Assembly (NCBI GenBank): GCA_031256975.1
Contig: JAIRPN010000004.1
Location: 1 to 64,000, forward strand
DNA length: 64,000 nt
Direction: 5' to 3'
From: Verrucomicrobiales bacterium
Lineage (GTDB): Bacteria; Verrucomicrobiota; Verrucomicrobiia; Methylacidiphilales; JAAUTS01
The stretch's first letter is position 1. Each line of letters begins with the position of its first letter. The notes below the pieces were generated by a model that saw only the letters and a program-made list of their open reading frames with translations, was not told the DNA's origin and searched no databases. Position numbers and translations under genes: made by a program. Of this stretch, positions 8,917 through 17,229 are shown one piece after another.

Positions 8917-10226
8917 ACGAGTTCTTTTACAACGGTATCTGGCGGATGGACTGGGGTTTGGGTAATCCCAACAAAACGGCGGCGCTAATCGTCCTGTTGA
9001 TGATCGCGGTGTGGTCGTTGGCGTGGGTTCGAAAATGGGGGTTTTGGGCGGCCTTGGTTTTGTTTACCGGATTGGGGGTTTGTTTGGTGCACACCTTTTC
9101 GCGTGGCGGTTTGGTGGCGCTAATGGCGGGGTTGGCGCCGCTGTTATGGCTGGCGCCAAGGCCTTGGCAGCGCAGGAAACTGGCTGCCATTGTGGTCTCG
9201 GTGTGCGTGATGCTGGGAGCCTTGTTGTATTTGAACGCGCATGAACGGCTGGGGCAGGGAATGATGCAAGAGGACCAATCCATCAGTAACCGTCTGGAAT
9301 TATGGAAAGCCGCCCCGCAGATGATGCGGGATGCGCCGACCGGCTGGGGACTGGGAAATTCGGGAAAGGCTTACATGCAATGGTACCAGCCGCTGGACCG
9401 TACCGAGGGGTACCGGACGATGGTAAACAGCCATTTGACCTGGTTGGTGGAGCTTGGATGGTGCGGGCGTTTCTGGTACTTGGTCGCGTGGCTGATGGTC
9501 TTGTTGTTGTGCAGGCCTGATGGAAAGTCGGGGGCTTTGTCATTGGCGTTTGGTGTTTGGCTGGCATTTGCAGTCGCGGCATTTTTCAGTTCAGTGGCGG
9601 AATCTCCCTGGCTGTGGATTGTGCCGTTGCTGGCATTGGCGGCGGCAATGGGTTATCGCTTGAAACATCATCTGTGGCCGAAAAAAGCCGCATGGTTGCT
9701 GCCCTTCGGCGTGTCTGTACTGATTTTGGCCGGACTGTTTTTGGCGGGCAATGGCGACTCGGCCATTAGCGCTTCCGGCACCAAGGTGGTCATCGGCAAG
9801 GGGAATCCCGCCGTTTGGCTGCTTGCCGATGGCAAAACCATGGGCGAGTATTACGGCCGTCATTTACGCAAGGCAATAGACAACGCTAATGGGGAAGCTC
9901 CAACCGTTGCTGTGATTCAATCATTGTCGGCAATTGATGAAATAAACAAAAGTAAGCTGGTATTGGCAGGCAATTTAACCGCCAGGGACAAGGACGCATT
10001 GGGTGGATTGATGCCCAAGCTAGACAGTGTGGTGATTTTCAATCCCTTGGTGTATCCGCAAGAAATCGGCGCGAACGCAGAGAATGCGTGGAAAGTGAAA
10101 ATTGTTGCGGGTGAATTCTTCGAGTCGGACGCCGGGCAGTCCTGGCGCAAGCTGGGCAATGTTGAACTTCTGAACGGAGTTGGGGAATACTTGCCGAATT
10201 GGGCGGAAATTGCACTCCCCAAATAA
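8913..10226 (+). CDS. O-antigen ligase/polymerase-like membrane protein with extra C-terminal domain
   Basis: The product is 437 aa. Residues about 1-275 have multiple membrane segments and the Wzy_C-type signature, including HTFSRGGLVAL (near 65-75), SISNRLELWKAAP and WGLGNSG, then a late helix pair starting NSHLTWLVELGWCG. This architecture is typical of O-antigen ligases or polymerases and related bactoprenol-linked glycan enzymes. It is shorter at the N-terminus than usual (about 400 aa with 10-12 segments). The soluble C-terminal region (about 285-437) is not part of the usual family and has an alpha/beta pattern (TKVVIGKGNPAVWLLADG; SKLVLAGNLT). It overlaps the hydrolase gene by 4 bp. 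The substrate is unknown. Confidence 0.7.
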   Translation: MNEFFYNGIWRMDWGLGNPNKTAALIVLLMIAVWSLAWVRKWGFWAALVLFTGLGVCLVHTFSRGGLVALMAGLAPLLWLAPRPWQRRKLAAIVVSVCVMLGALLYLNAHERLGQGMMQEDQSISNRLELWKAAPQMMRDAPTGWGLGNSGKAYMQWYQPLDRTEGYRTMVNSHLTWLVELGWCGRFWYLVAWLMVLLLCRPDGKSGALSLAFGVWLAFAVAAFFSSVAESPWLWIVPLLALAAAMGYRLKHHLWPKKAAWLLPFGVSVLILAGLFLAGNGDSAISASGTKVVIGKGNPAVWLLADGKTMGEYYGRHLRKAIDNANGEAPTVAVIQSLSAIDEINKSKLVLAGNLTARDKDALGGLMPKLDSVVIFNPLVYPQEIGANAENAWKVKIVAGEFFESDAGQSWRKLGNVELLNGVGEYLPNWAEIALPK

Positions 10227-10246
10227 TCAAATCCATTTCAAGTGTT

Positions 10247-10834
10247 ATGAAGATAGTGGTATCTCTTGCGATTTTATGGTCATGGTTGATTTCCCTTCAT
10301 GCAGTGGAAAAGAAGATTCCATTAGATTCAGGAATATCTCCGGATAATAAATATGAGGTTTTTCTGGTAGTTGAGGAAGACGGCAACGGTAAATGCGAGA
10401 AATATGAGTATGTATTGGTCAATCTTCCCGAAGGAAGGCGAATATTAACTGTTCCATGCTCATATCAACCGAATGCCGCTTTATTAACAGAATATTCTTT
10501 GAATCTAGCAAAGGCTGCGGAAATTTACTGGTCACACGATGGTACCAAATTAGCGATTGACGAGGATAATTATCGTTTTATGGGAACAGTTAGAATTATC
10601 GATTCCATAAATCGTCACCCCGTTTGGTTGGCCCTTGCTGAAACACAAATGGATGCCTTGGTTGGAAATAAATTAATGCGCTACAGAATACGAGTAGAAA
10701 AAGGATGGGACCGGGATAATCAAAGGTTGTCGTTGGCGGTAGGCGGTGAACTGAAAACTTCTTCCGGGTCTATTAAAAAGGTTCAGCGATCATTTAACGT
10801 GAGAGTTGGTAATGGTAATTTATATATAGAGTAG
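10247..10834 (+). CDS. Exported protein of unknown function
   Basis: The product is about 195 aa. The ATG at 10247 is chosen over an upstream frame start at 10199 because it begins a signal peptide (MKIVVSLAILWSWLISLHAV) and lies just after the previous stop. The mature part is beta-rich, with SPDNKYEVFLVVEEDGNGK and YWSHDGTKLAIDED suggesting a beta-propeller-like or WD-like repeat of a few blades. The base composition appears more AT-rich than the upstream operon. It is convergent with the gene ending at 10851, leaving a gap of only 16 bp. No family recognised. Confidence 0.7.
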   Translation: MKIVVSLAILWSWLISLHAVEKKIPLDSGISPDNKYEVFLVVEEDGNGKCEKYEYVLVNLPEGRRILTVPCSYQPNAALLTEYSLNLAKAAEIYWSHDGTKLAIDEDNYRFMGTVRIIDSINRHPVWLALAETQMDALVGNKLMRYRIRVEKGWDRDNQRLSLAVGGELKTSSGSIKKVQRSFNVRVGNGNLYIE

Positions 10835-10850
10835 GGCATTTACCGTTGAA

Positions 10851-11651
10851 TTATAAGGGTTCGGTTGAAACCAGGCTGTTGGTCTTCATGTCCCATTCAC
10901 GGCCCAGGATAAGTTTGGAGCGGGTGGTGATTCTGAGGGCGGCATGACCAGAGGCTTTAAGGAGATATTCGTAGTGCTCTTGGGTGCCGTTTTTCCAGGA
11001 AACGGCAGAAAGCAGGAATTGCTTTTTGTCGATTTTGGGTTGTTTTTGGTAGGCAAATGAAAGGTGTTCATCGTTGGCGCTGACAGCCTGCAATTGTCCG
11101 TCGGCATTGTAGATCAGTTGGCACAAGGTGTTTTTGCCGTTGGTGACCGAGACGAGCCGGTTGTCGGCATAGTTCCATTTAAGCAACTGGCTGTCCTTGG
11201 TCTTCAACTCGGTGATCCTGTTGTCCCGATAGGTGATCCGCCAGCCGCAACTGCTGTAGATGATAAACGAGGAATCCTTTTTTTCACCGGCCCAGCCGTT
11301 GGGATTGGTGTAGATATCCCTGGATTTTGCGGAAGGGGTGAAAGTTTGTTCCGAACCGTCCGGTGCGTACACGGTGAGAATGGCGGACTCGGCCCTGACG
11401 TGGGATTCCAGCAGGGGGGATTGCCAGGAGGAGCCGAACAGGCGTTGAATTGTCACGGATTGGGGGGTGAACTGGATGTTGAGCGGGATTTCTTCTTTGC
11501 CGACGGACAGTGTCAGAAGTGATTGGGAATAGAATCCGTAACCGATTTCATCAGCTGAAATCCATTCCGGGCCACAGGCCCGCAGGTTCGGGAATGCCAT
11601 GAAGGTGATTAACAGGAATGATAAAACCAGATAGCGAATGCTTTGTGCCAT
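10851..11651 (-). CDS. Short exported YD-like paralogue
   Basis: The product is about 266 aa. The ATG at 11651 is preferred over a TTG at 11669 because ggggtg lies upstream of it and a signal peptide follows directly (MAQSIRYLVLSFLLITFMAF). The body parallels residues about 20-260 of the 510-aa YD proteins: a 'PLLES...' strand region equivalent to their 'PLAEA' region, then GWRITYRDNRITELKTKDSQ and LKWNYADNRLVSVTNGK, matching their RYK-GKIWQ and LTWYYRNN segments. It lacks the C-terminal YD repeats and the helical tail. It sits on the opposite strand immediately before the second leader copy, so it may be a degenerate or specialised member of the same family. Confidence 0.75.
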   Translation of the reverse strand: MAQSIRYLVLSFLLITFMAFPNLRACGPEWISADEIGYGFYSQSLLTLSVGKEEIPLNIQFTPQSVTIQRLFGSSWQSPLLESHVRAESAILTVYAPDGSEQTFTPSAKSRDIYTNPNGWAGEKKDSSFIIYSSCGWRITYRDNRITELKTKDSQLLKWNYADNRLVSVTNGKNTLCQLIYNADGQLQAVSANDEHLSFAYQKQPKIDKKQFLLSAVSWKNGTQEHYEYLLKASGHAALRITTRSKLILGREWDMKTNSLVSTEPL

Positions 11652-11758
11652 GTGTTTAATACACCCCAAGAATACAAAAAAAGAAAGCCCAAACCTTCCT
11701 CGGGAATATCATAATCCATGGATAGGATTGGCTATTAGCTGGTAACCGGCGATTAGTC

Positions 11759-11903
11759 GCATAATGGTGCATTCTTGTTAGGGGTATAAGCCGACTTAAT
11801 TCGCAAGCGAAATAATCTTCTAACTAATGATTAAACGGTTTAAAGGATTGAGTTGGGTGGAATATTTGGTTAGTACATTCCGTAATTGAGAAAGGGTGGA
11901 ATT
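11759..11903 (+). promoter_or_regulatory. Conserved leader, copy 2
   Basis: This is the second copy of the 145-bp segment seen at 2746-2890, with about 90% identity and only two single-base indels. It carries the same palindrome ttaaacggtttaa (11831-11843), the ttgttaggggtataagccg block and the gtacattccgtaattgag block. It again ends at the start of a small exported peptide gene. The stretch 11670-11758 between it and the minus-strand gene shows nothing recognisable. Confidence 0.7.
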
Positions 11904-12050
11904 ATGTTGAGCAAAATCTTATTAGGAGTCCTGTTGGTGACGGGATTGATGACAGTGGCGATTCCGCTGCACGCCGCGGTGCAGGCGCCCTCGTCGGTTG
12001 GTGCGCATTGCGATGATGTGGATAACACGGCCCAAGACAGTTTCGAATAA
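11904..12050 (+). CDS. Small exported peptide, cassette 2
   Basis: A 48-codon ORF that starts MLSKILLGVLLVTGLMTVAI and ends NTAQDSFE. A signal peptide covers residues 1-25 (PLHAA), and the mature part is about 23 residues, acidic, with a single Cys. It is preceded by gagaaagggtgg. It is a paralogue of the 51-aa peptide at 2891-3046: same leader, same position 20-odd bp before a 510-aa YD-like gene, same HAAVQ junction. Two independent copies keeping the frame support a real gene. Function unknown. Confidence 0.65.
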   Translation: MLSKILLGVLLVTGLMTVAIPLHAAVQAPSSVGAHCDDVDNTAQDSFE

Positions 12051-12071
12051 AGCTCAACTTACCCCCGTAAG

Positions 12072-13604
12072 ATGAGAGTAGCTGTCCTTATCGCAGCAGG
12101 ACTATTGGCTTTTGCCGGCTTGGCAAAAGCAGATTTGAGTACCCCATTGACTTCGCTTGGCAATGCCAACGCGCACGGGGAATTGCAATTGTGGATTAAT
12201 CTGGACGAGGCGGACTATGGGGATGGTCTGCTGTTGCCGGTCCGAATCAGCTTTATCAGTGGACAACAGAGTGATTCTCCCTATCTTGGCCGTTCGTTCT
12301 GGCTGCCGCTGGCGGAAGCCAAGGCCTACCCAATCACCGAGAAGACCATGCGGGTGCAGTTGATCTGCGGCAAGACCATCTACCTGAGAAAAGACCTCAA
12401 GGACCCGAACAGCTATTACACGATGGACAAGAAGACCACGGGAGCGGTGGACGGAAACAAGTTCATCCTGAAACAATCCGACGGTTGGGAAACCCGTTAC
12501 AAAGAGGGAAAAATCTGGCAGGTGCAGACCGATAAGGGAAGGGTGTTGACGTGGTATTACCGGAATAACATCACCACGGAGATCAAAGATGAGCGGAACG
12601 GAAGAAGTTCGTTTCAGGTGGAATACGGAATCAATGGGAAACCGAAGGGTTTTCTGGTCAATGGCAAGTCACACAATTTTGACCTAGGCAAGAAGCCACG
12701 AGTTGAATACATCGACAACAAGAAAGTGGTGGGAGCGATGGATGAAGCGCTTAGCGTCTGGGCTTATCCGGACGGGAAGAAAGACACCTATGAGTTTGCG
12801 GTGACGCAGGAGCTCCAACCAACGCTCAAGCGAACGGATAAAGACGGTAGCAGTAAGGCCTATCAATGGGATGCAAAGACCGGATTCATCGTGAGCGACG
12901 GGGACTGGAAGTACAAGGTTGAGAACAATGGACAGCTTCCCAAGCTCAGGAGATACAACGACAAGGGACAGGAGGAATACCGGATTGTGGACAACCGTAA
13001 TGGAGTGGTGGACCAGAAGAGTATCGAGGAAGGAACCAGAATCACGGAGACGTTTAAAACACCAGGACCGTTGTATGGAAAAGTGCGAAAGGTGGAGAAT
13101 ATTCTGCCGAATGGCACGAGGAAGACCGTTTATCAGGCTGCTTATGATGAGAAGGGCAGAAAAATCAGAGAAACCGACAAAGACGGATTTACTAAGGTTT
13201 TTAAATACGGAAAAGACAACCAGATTATTTCACTAAAGAGAATAGCTCCGACAGACAAGGATTTTTTAAAATCCTTGAAACTCAAGGAGCAGGAATTGAT
13301 GAAGGCAATTGCCGCTGCGGACACGTTAGGAAAAAAGAATGAAGCTTTGCTTAATCTGGGATTTTTTTACGTTCATGAAATGAAGGATTTGAACTTGGCT
13401 TTGAAGTTGTTGTCAAAGGTGGAAGAGCCGAATGTTCGTTATAACATCAAGCTGCATAAAATTAATTATGACCCAGAGTTAAGTCGTAGCCAGAAAATCC
13501 AAGGGTATCAGCAATTGGCGAAAGAATTTCCAAAGAAAGAAAAGTTTTTAAGTTCGATGATCAAATCAACGCAAGAAGTAAAGGAAGTGTATGGAGAATA
13601 CTAA
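12072..13604 (+). CDS. Exported YD/RHS-like repeat protein, cassette 2
   Basis: The product is 510 aa and collinear with the protein at 3064-4596. It has a signal peptide at about 1-20 (ending LAKA), then DLSTPLTSLGNANAHGELQL, a beta-rich N-terminal region, YD/RHS motifs (GRVLTWYYRN, DTYEFAVTQ, KAYQWDAKTG, AAYDEKGRKIRETDKDG) and a helical C-terminal 100 residues. Its last 17 codons overlap the start of the PKD-like gene at 13591 by 14 bp, so the two are translationally coupled. The final 50 bp of this gene are repeated at 15723-15773, in front of the next PKD-like gene. Family knowledge suggests a surface or secreted scaffold; its partner is probably the adjacent PKD-like protein. Confidence 0.8.
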   Translation: MRVAVLIAAGLLAFAGLAKADLSTPLTSLGNANAHGELQLWINLDEADYGDGLLLPVRISFISGQQSDSPYLGRSFWLPLAEAKAYPITEKTMRVQLICGKTIYLRKDLKDPNSYYTMDKKTTGAVDGNKFILKQSDGWETRYKEGKIWQVQTDKGRVLTWYYRNNITTEIKDERNGRSSFQVEYGINGKPKGFLVNGKSHNFDLGKKPRVEYIDNKKVVGAMDEALSVWAYPDGKKDTYEFAVTQELQPTLKRTDKDGSSKAYQWDAKTGFIVSDGDWKYKVENNGQLPKLRRYNDKGQEEYRIVDNRNGVVDQKSIEEGTRITETFKTPGPLYGKVRKVENILPNGTRKTVYQAAYDEKGRKIRETDKDGFTKVFKYGKDNQIISLKRIAPTDKDFLKSLKLKEQELMKAIAAADTLGKKNEALLNLGFFYVHEMKDLNLALKLLSKVEEPNVRYNIKLHKINYDPELSRSQKIQGYQQLAKEFPKKEKFLSSMIKSTQEVKEVYGEY

Positions 13605-14703
13605 TAAAATAACGAATCTGTTCGGAGGGATGTTATTGGGAACGGCTATGCTGTTGATGGCGTCAACGGCGATGGCTGGCAATTTTAACCTGACAATGGA
13701 CGTTGAGGGGGAAGCTGTATCGAACAGAAAAGCGATAGCCTTGAAAGGGGAAAACGTCAATTTCAACATTGACCCGGATAAGAATTTGGACACGGTGAGC
13801 TGGGACTTTGGAACGGGAGCTACTCCGCCAACGGCAAGCGGATACGGCCCGCATGCCGTGAGCTATGGCAGTGCGGCTGAAGGAGGGGAAAGTGACGTAC
13901 AGATATCTGCCGACCGCACGGATGATGAGGGGAATAATTGCAGCACTCCAATGAAAAAGACCGCCAGTGTCGTAGTGCCTAAATTTGAGATAAAAGACGA
14001 TGTGCAATTGTGGTGGTTCGGTGGTGAAGCGCCGCAAGGCTATGAAACATCGTGTGTTCTGGAAATCACTCCTGCGTTATCTGGTCAGAAGAATTATACT
14101 ATAACGGGTCTGGCGGCTAATTTTGAAGCGGGTGGGGTAAATTATGCAACATCTGAAAATAGCGTGGGAGTCGTATCAGTCGGAGCAAGCACAAAACAAA
14201 ATGATATAACTGTTAAAGTCGAAATAGATGGAGGAAAGACTTTGTCCAAAAAATTAACGATCAACCGACCTTTGAATTTGGTTCATTTGAATAACGAAGA
14301 TAATCCTTCTGGACAGGGATATGAAAGTAAGATTTATTATAAAATTGAAGACCAATTTGGTAATGGGTTACCCGAAGGAATAGGACTCAATGAAGAATTT
14401 ACCAGTGGAGTTGTTTCCGATTACCAAGGTAGCAATTGGCCAAGAGGCGGGGCAGGCGGGGCATATGTAAATCCTGCCAGTTGGTGTGATACAATAGGAG
14501 TGCCGTACCTTTCAACAAGGCAACCACTGCCGTTGAATCCATCCCAAAATAATGCTTCGGTTAAAGTTGATCATTTTACGGGACATTGGCGGGTGGGGTC
14601 TTCGGAAGTAGGAAAGGGAATGTTGGTCGAAAATTATGGGCCTTGGAGTTCCGCAAGTACATGCAAGTGGCAGAGATATAGAGGATATGGCCGGCATGAA
14701 TGA
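13591..14703 (+). CDS. Exported PKD-like protein with variable C-terminus, module 2
   Basis: The product is 370 aa with a signal peptide at about 1-29 (ending TAMAG). Residues about 30-139 form a PKD/Ig-like domain, including LDTVSWDFGTGATP and ADRTDDEGNNCSTP. This first ~139 residues are nearly identical to those of the protein at 15762, after which similarity stops abruptly. The private C-terminal part (about 140-370) is beta-rich, with IYYKIEDQFGNGLPEGIGLN and a Cys pair near the end (ASWCDT, STCKWQ), a layout I have met in other exported PVC proteins without a known function. The ATG at 13591 lies inside the end of the YD gene. Confidence 0.8.
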   Translation: MENTNKITNLFGGMLLGTAMLLMASTAMAGNFNLTMDVEGEAVSNRKAIALKGENVNFNIDPDKNLDTVSWDFGTGATPPTASGYGPHAVSYGSAAEGGESDVQISADRTDDEGNNCSTPMKKTASVVVPKFEIKDDVQLWWFGGEAPQGYETSCVLEITPALSGQKNYTITGLAANFEAGGVNYATSENSVGVVSVGASTKQNDITVKVEIDGGKTLSKKLTINRPLNLVHLNNEDNPSGQGYESKIYYKIEDQFGNGLPEGIGLNEEFTSGVVSDYQGSNWPRGGAGGAYVNPASWCDTIGVPYLSTRQPLPLNPSQNNASVKVDHFTGHWRVGSSEVGKGMLVENYGPWSSASTCKWQRYRGYGRHE

Positions 14704-14730
14704 GCTGGCGTAAAAGATGAAACAAGTTAA

Positions 14731-15684
14731 ATGAATTTAAAGATTATTGCCTGGGTAGTAATTTTTTGTGCCACGATTGAGCAGATGCGCGCCGAACCTG
14801 TTGGATTGATTCGGAGTGACAGTTTTTCAAATGCTCAAAATATAGTGGTGGCTAAATTCCTGGGCATCAAGGCATCTTCAAATGAACGAATATCGGGAAG
14901 TTTTACTTTGCTTGAAGAATTGAAAGGCAAATATAAGACAGAATTTGAACTGGACTTGGAGCATCAATTCTTACCTAAAAACGAGTTTGCTTATTTGTTG
15001 TTCATTGAAAAAGACAGGTTGATCCCTTACTCCTTAATACCTGTCATACCACAAAAACGGCAATCAACTAAATCAGGGATAGGGCAAGAGGTGGCTGAAA
15101 TTATAAGCAAATCATTGGAAACAGGGGATAACGATTTTTTGGAAATCATGCTTGAGCCTGTCTCAAGAATGGATACGGCCTATGTTGAAAAATTGAATAT
15201 TTTGTTAAAAAGAAAAGATGTAAAAAAAGATGTTTATTGGAAAGCAATATGCACTTTGGCGCAGCACGGGATATCGGTGCCGCTTTCCACGGAAGAAATA
15301 CTTCAAAATATTTCCGGCCTTAAAAGCGATGACGAGAAAAAACAGTTGCTAAACATTCTTTATTTATTGAAGCCGCCGGAAGATCATGAGCTTTTAAAAA
15401 AATTGGTGGTTAATGACCATGATCTAAATTCACTTAGAAAGTATGCTTATGCGGTTAGAAAGTGGAAAGACCCAAAAGCCTTTTCTGTAATGCTATTTTT
15501 GTTGGACAATAATCCAGATTTGGAAGTGCAGTATTCTGTTATCATGTATATGGCCAATTACTTTGAAAATTATGATTGGGCAATTAATTATAAGGATTTC
15601 AGGCTTTCGCCCCAAGTTTACGTGGACATGTGCAAGAAGTTCGTTAAAGAGAAAACTGTAAACGAGGCACGCCAGAAATATTGA
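14731..15684 (+). CDS. Exported helical protein following module 2
   Basis: The product is 317 aa with a signal peptide at about 1-21 (ending MRA). Residues about 22-110 form a small alpha/beta or beta domain (QNIVVAKFLGIKASSNERIS; FAYLLFIEKD). The rest is helical with HEAT-like repeats (YWKAICTLAQHGISVPLSTE; DPKAFSVMLFLLDNNPDLEV). It follows the module 2 PKD-like gene after 27 bp and precedes the fossil YD end. It shares no clear homology with the proteins in the equivalent positions (5612 and 17230). It is strongly AT-rich compared with the flanking operons. By position it could be a cognate protective or partner protein; no activity can be inferred. Confidence 0.75.
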   Translation: MNLKIIAWVVIFCATIEQMRAEPVGLIRSDSFSNAQNIVVAKFLGIKASSNERISGSFTLLEELKGKYKTEFELDLEHQFLPKNEFAYLLFIEKDRLIPYSLIPVIPQKRQSTKSGIGQEVAEIISKSLETGDNDFLEIMLEPVSRMDTAYVEKLNILLKRKDVKKDVYWKAICTLAQHGISVPLSTEEILQNISGLKSDDEKKQLLNILYLLKPPEDHELLKKLVVNDHDLNSLRKYAYAVRKWKDPKAFSVMLFLLDNNPDLEVQYSVIMYMANYFENYDWAINYKDFRLSPQVYVDMCKKFVKEKTVNEARQKY

Positions 15685-15722
15685 CGGAAACATTGGAAAA
15701 GATTGTTAGGATGGACATTTGG

Positions 15723-15773
15723 GTTCGATGGTCAAATCAACGCAAGAAATAAAGGAAGTATATGGAGAATACT
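15723..15773 (+). pseudogene. Fossil 3' end of a YD-like gene
   Basis: The 51 bp from 15723 align without gaps to 13552-13602, the last codons of the 510-aa YD gene, at an offset of 2171 bp, and run straight into the duplicated PKD-like gene. Only a few substitutions separate the copies. Upstream of 15723 there is no similarity to the YD gene. The fragment in front of an extra module is what recombination within a cassette leaves behind. Confidence 0.75.
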
Positions 15774-16158
15774 AATAAAATAACGAATCTGTTCGGAGGG
15801 ATGTTATTGGGAACGGCTATGCTGTTGATGACATCAACGGCGATGGCTGGCAATTTTAACCTAACAATGGATGTCGAAGGAGAGTCGGTGTCAGGGAGAA
15901 AGGCTGTAGCCTTGAAAGGGGAAGACGTCAATTTCAGCATTGACCCGGATAAGAATTTGGACACGGTGAGCTGGGACTTTGGAACGGGAGCCACCCCATC
16001 GACGGCAAGCGGGTACGGCCCGCACGCAGTAAGCTATGGCAGTGCGGCCGAAGGAGGGGAAAGCGATGTGCAGATATCCGCCGACCGCACGGATGATGAG
16101 GGGAATAATTGCAGCACCCCGATGAAAAAGACCGCCAGCGTCGTGGTGCCTAAACTTG
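15723..16158 (+). repeat. Direct duplication of 13552-13987
   Basis: About 435 bp are repeated at an offset of 2171 bp. The duplication spans the YD gene's last codons, the PKD-like gene's start, its signal peptide and its first ~139 codons. The protein copies differ at only about a dozen positions. Similarity ends sharply after the shared block TASVVVPK. The right boundary is therefore the junction between the conserved N-terminal and variable C-terminal regions. Confidence 0.8.
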
Positions 16159-17225
16159 AAGTGAAAGAGGTTTCCTTTAGCGGTGACGGGAATTATCGGA
16201 TTAAAGATATACAAGGCACTTTCGCCTCTGAGAGTGGTCAAGAAATCCAATCACCGGAATGGAAGGATGCAGGAACTCCTCAAGCGATTTGTTACAAAAA
16301 GGAAAGTAGTCCGACGCTGAAGGTGAAATTTTCGATTATCCCAAGCCTCGGAAGTTCTAGCAAATCAGTGAAAATTAAGGCTGAAGGCAAGCAGGGTTCC
16401 ACTACATTAACTTATCCTGAAAAGGATTTGACCTTGACGGGAAGTGAAGTGGAGTTGAATGAACTAACCACCTCATCGAACTTGGGAAATGCGATAGACA
16501 ATACGGATTACAAAGTTACTTGGCAATTGATAAAAGCGAATGATGACACAGAAGACATTAAAACTACCTCAAATAAATTATTTGTAGTACTCGGGCAGCC
16601 GTCTGGAGTGCTTTCTTATATTAGACTGAATGCAGTGACAAGTAGCGCAAAAGGTTCAGATGATAATCAAAAAGCAATACGAAATTTGTGGTTAAATGAT
16701 TTTGCGTATGTGCCGTACAATATAGATTCAAGACCTAATAATGTTTGGAGCATACTGGATGGCGTACCTGGCAGTTGCTATCACATTTCGCAATTATTTT
16801 CACAAGGCGTCGGATTATTAGGAGTTAATGCTCAGACTTCGATTGTTTATGTTTATGTAAATACTAATGGTGGAGTTTTTGAAAGTCCGCTTACGGGAGT
16901 TTATAAGAAACGAAATTGTGAGCCCAACAATAATGGACATGAGAGCGACTCAATTCATCATATTTTTGGAAATGTAAATGAAAAACTGAATTTTAAAGAT
17001 GGGGGCGGCAAAATTAACAATTATGAAGCATGTTTTGTGTATAATGGTGGGTATTACGCCCCTGGAACGGCCATAAGAAATTCCATGCCAGCCAAGATAT
17101 TTTCCTCAAATGCTGCGGTTATGACAGCAATAGCCCAGGAAAGTCTTTGGGCTATATGTGATCAACAGGAAGTTGGTTTATATATATGTTCACAGCCAGG
17201 ACCTTATCCTGAACATAACTGGTAA
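15762..17225 (+). CDS. Exported PKD-like protein with variable C-terminus, module 3
   Basis: The product is 487 aa. The signal peptide and PKD-like domain (1-139) are almost identical to those of the protein at 13591. A second beta-rich region follows (about 140-290, VKFSIIPSLGSSSKSVKIKA), then a unique C-terminal domain of about 190 residues. That domain contains GVPGSCYHISQLF with Cys339, then DSIHHIFGN with His399/His400, then NFKDGGG with Asp around 411. A Cys followed by His and Asp at such spacing recalls transglutaminase/papain-like folds, but the match is by eye and weak. The C-terminal domain also has extra Cys residues, fitting an extracytoplasmic protein. The next exported gene starts 4 bp downstream. 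Confidence 0.8.
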   Translation: MENTNKITNLFGGMLLGTAMLLMTSTAMAGNFNLTMDVEGESVSGRKAVALKGEDVNFSIDPDKNLDTVSWDFGTGATPSTASGYGPHAVSYGSAAEGGESDVQISADRTDDEGNNCSTPMKKTASVVVPKLEVKEVSFSGDGNYRIKDIQGTFASESGQEIQSPEWKDAGTPQAICYKKESSPTLKVKFSIIPSLGSSSKSVKIKAEGKQGSTTLTYPEKDLTLTGSEVELNELTTSSNLGNAIDNTDYKVTWQLIKANDDTEDIKTTSNKLFVVLGQPSGVLSYIRLNAVTSSAKGSDDNQKAIRNLWLNDFAYVPYNIDSRPNNVWSILDGVPGSCYHISQLFSQGVGLLGVNAQTSIVYVYVNTNGGVFESPLTGVYKKRNCEPNNNGHESDSIHHIFGNVNEKLNFKDGGGKINNYEACFVYNGGYYAPGTAIRNSMPAKIFSSNAAVMTAIAQESLWAICDQQEVGLYICSQPGPYPEHNW

Positions 17226-17229
17226 TTAT

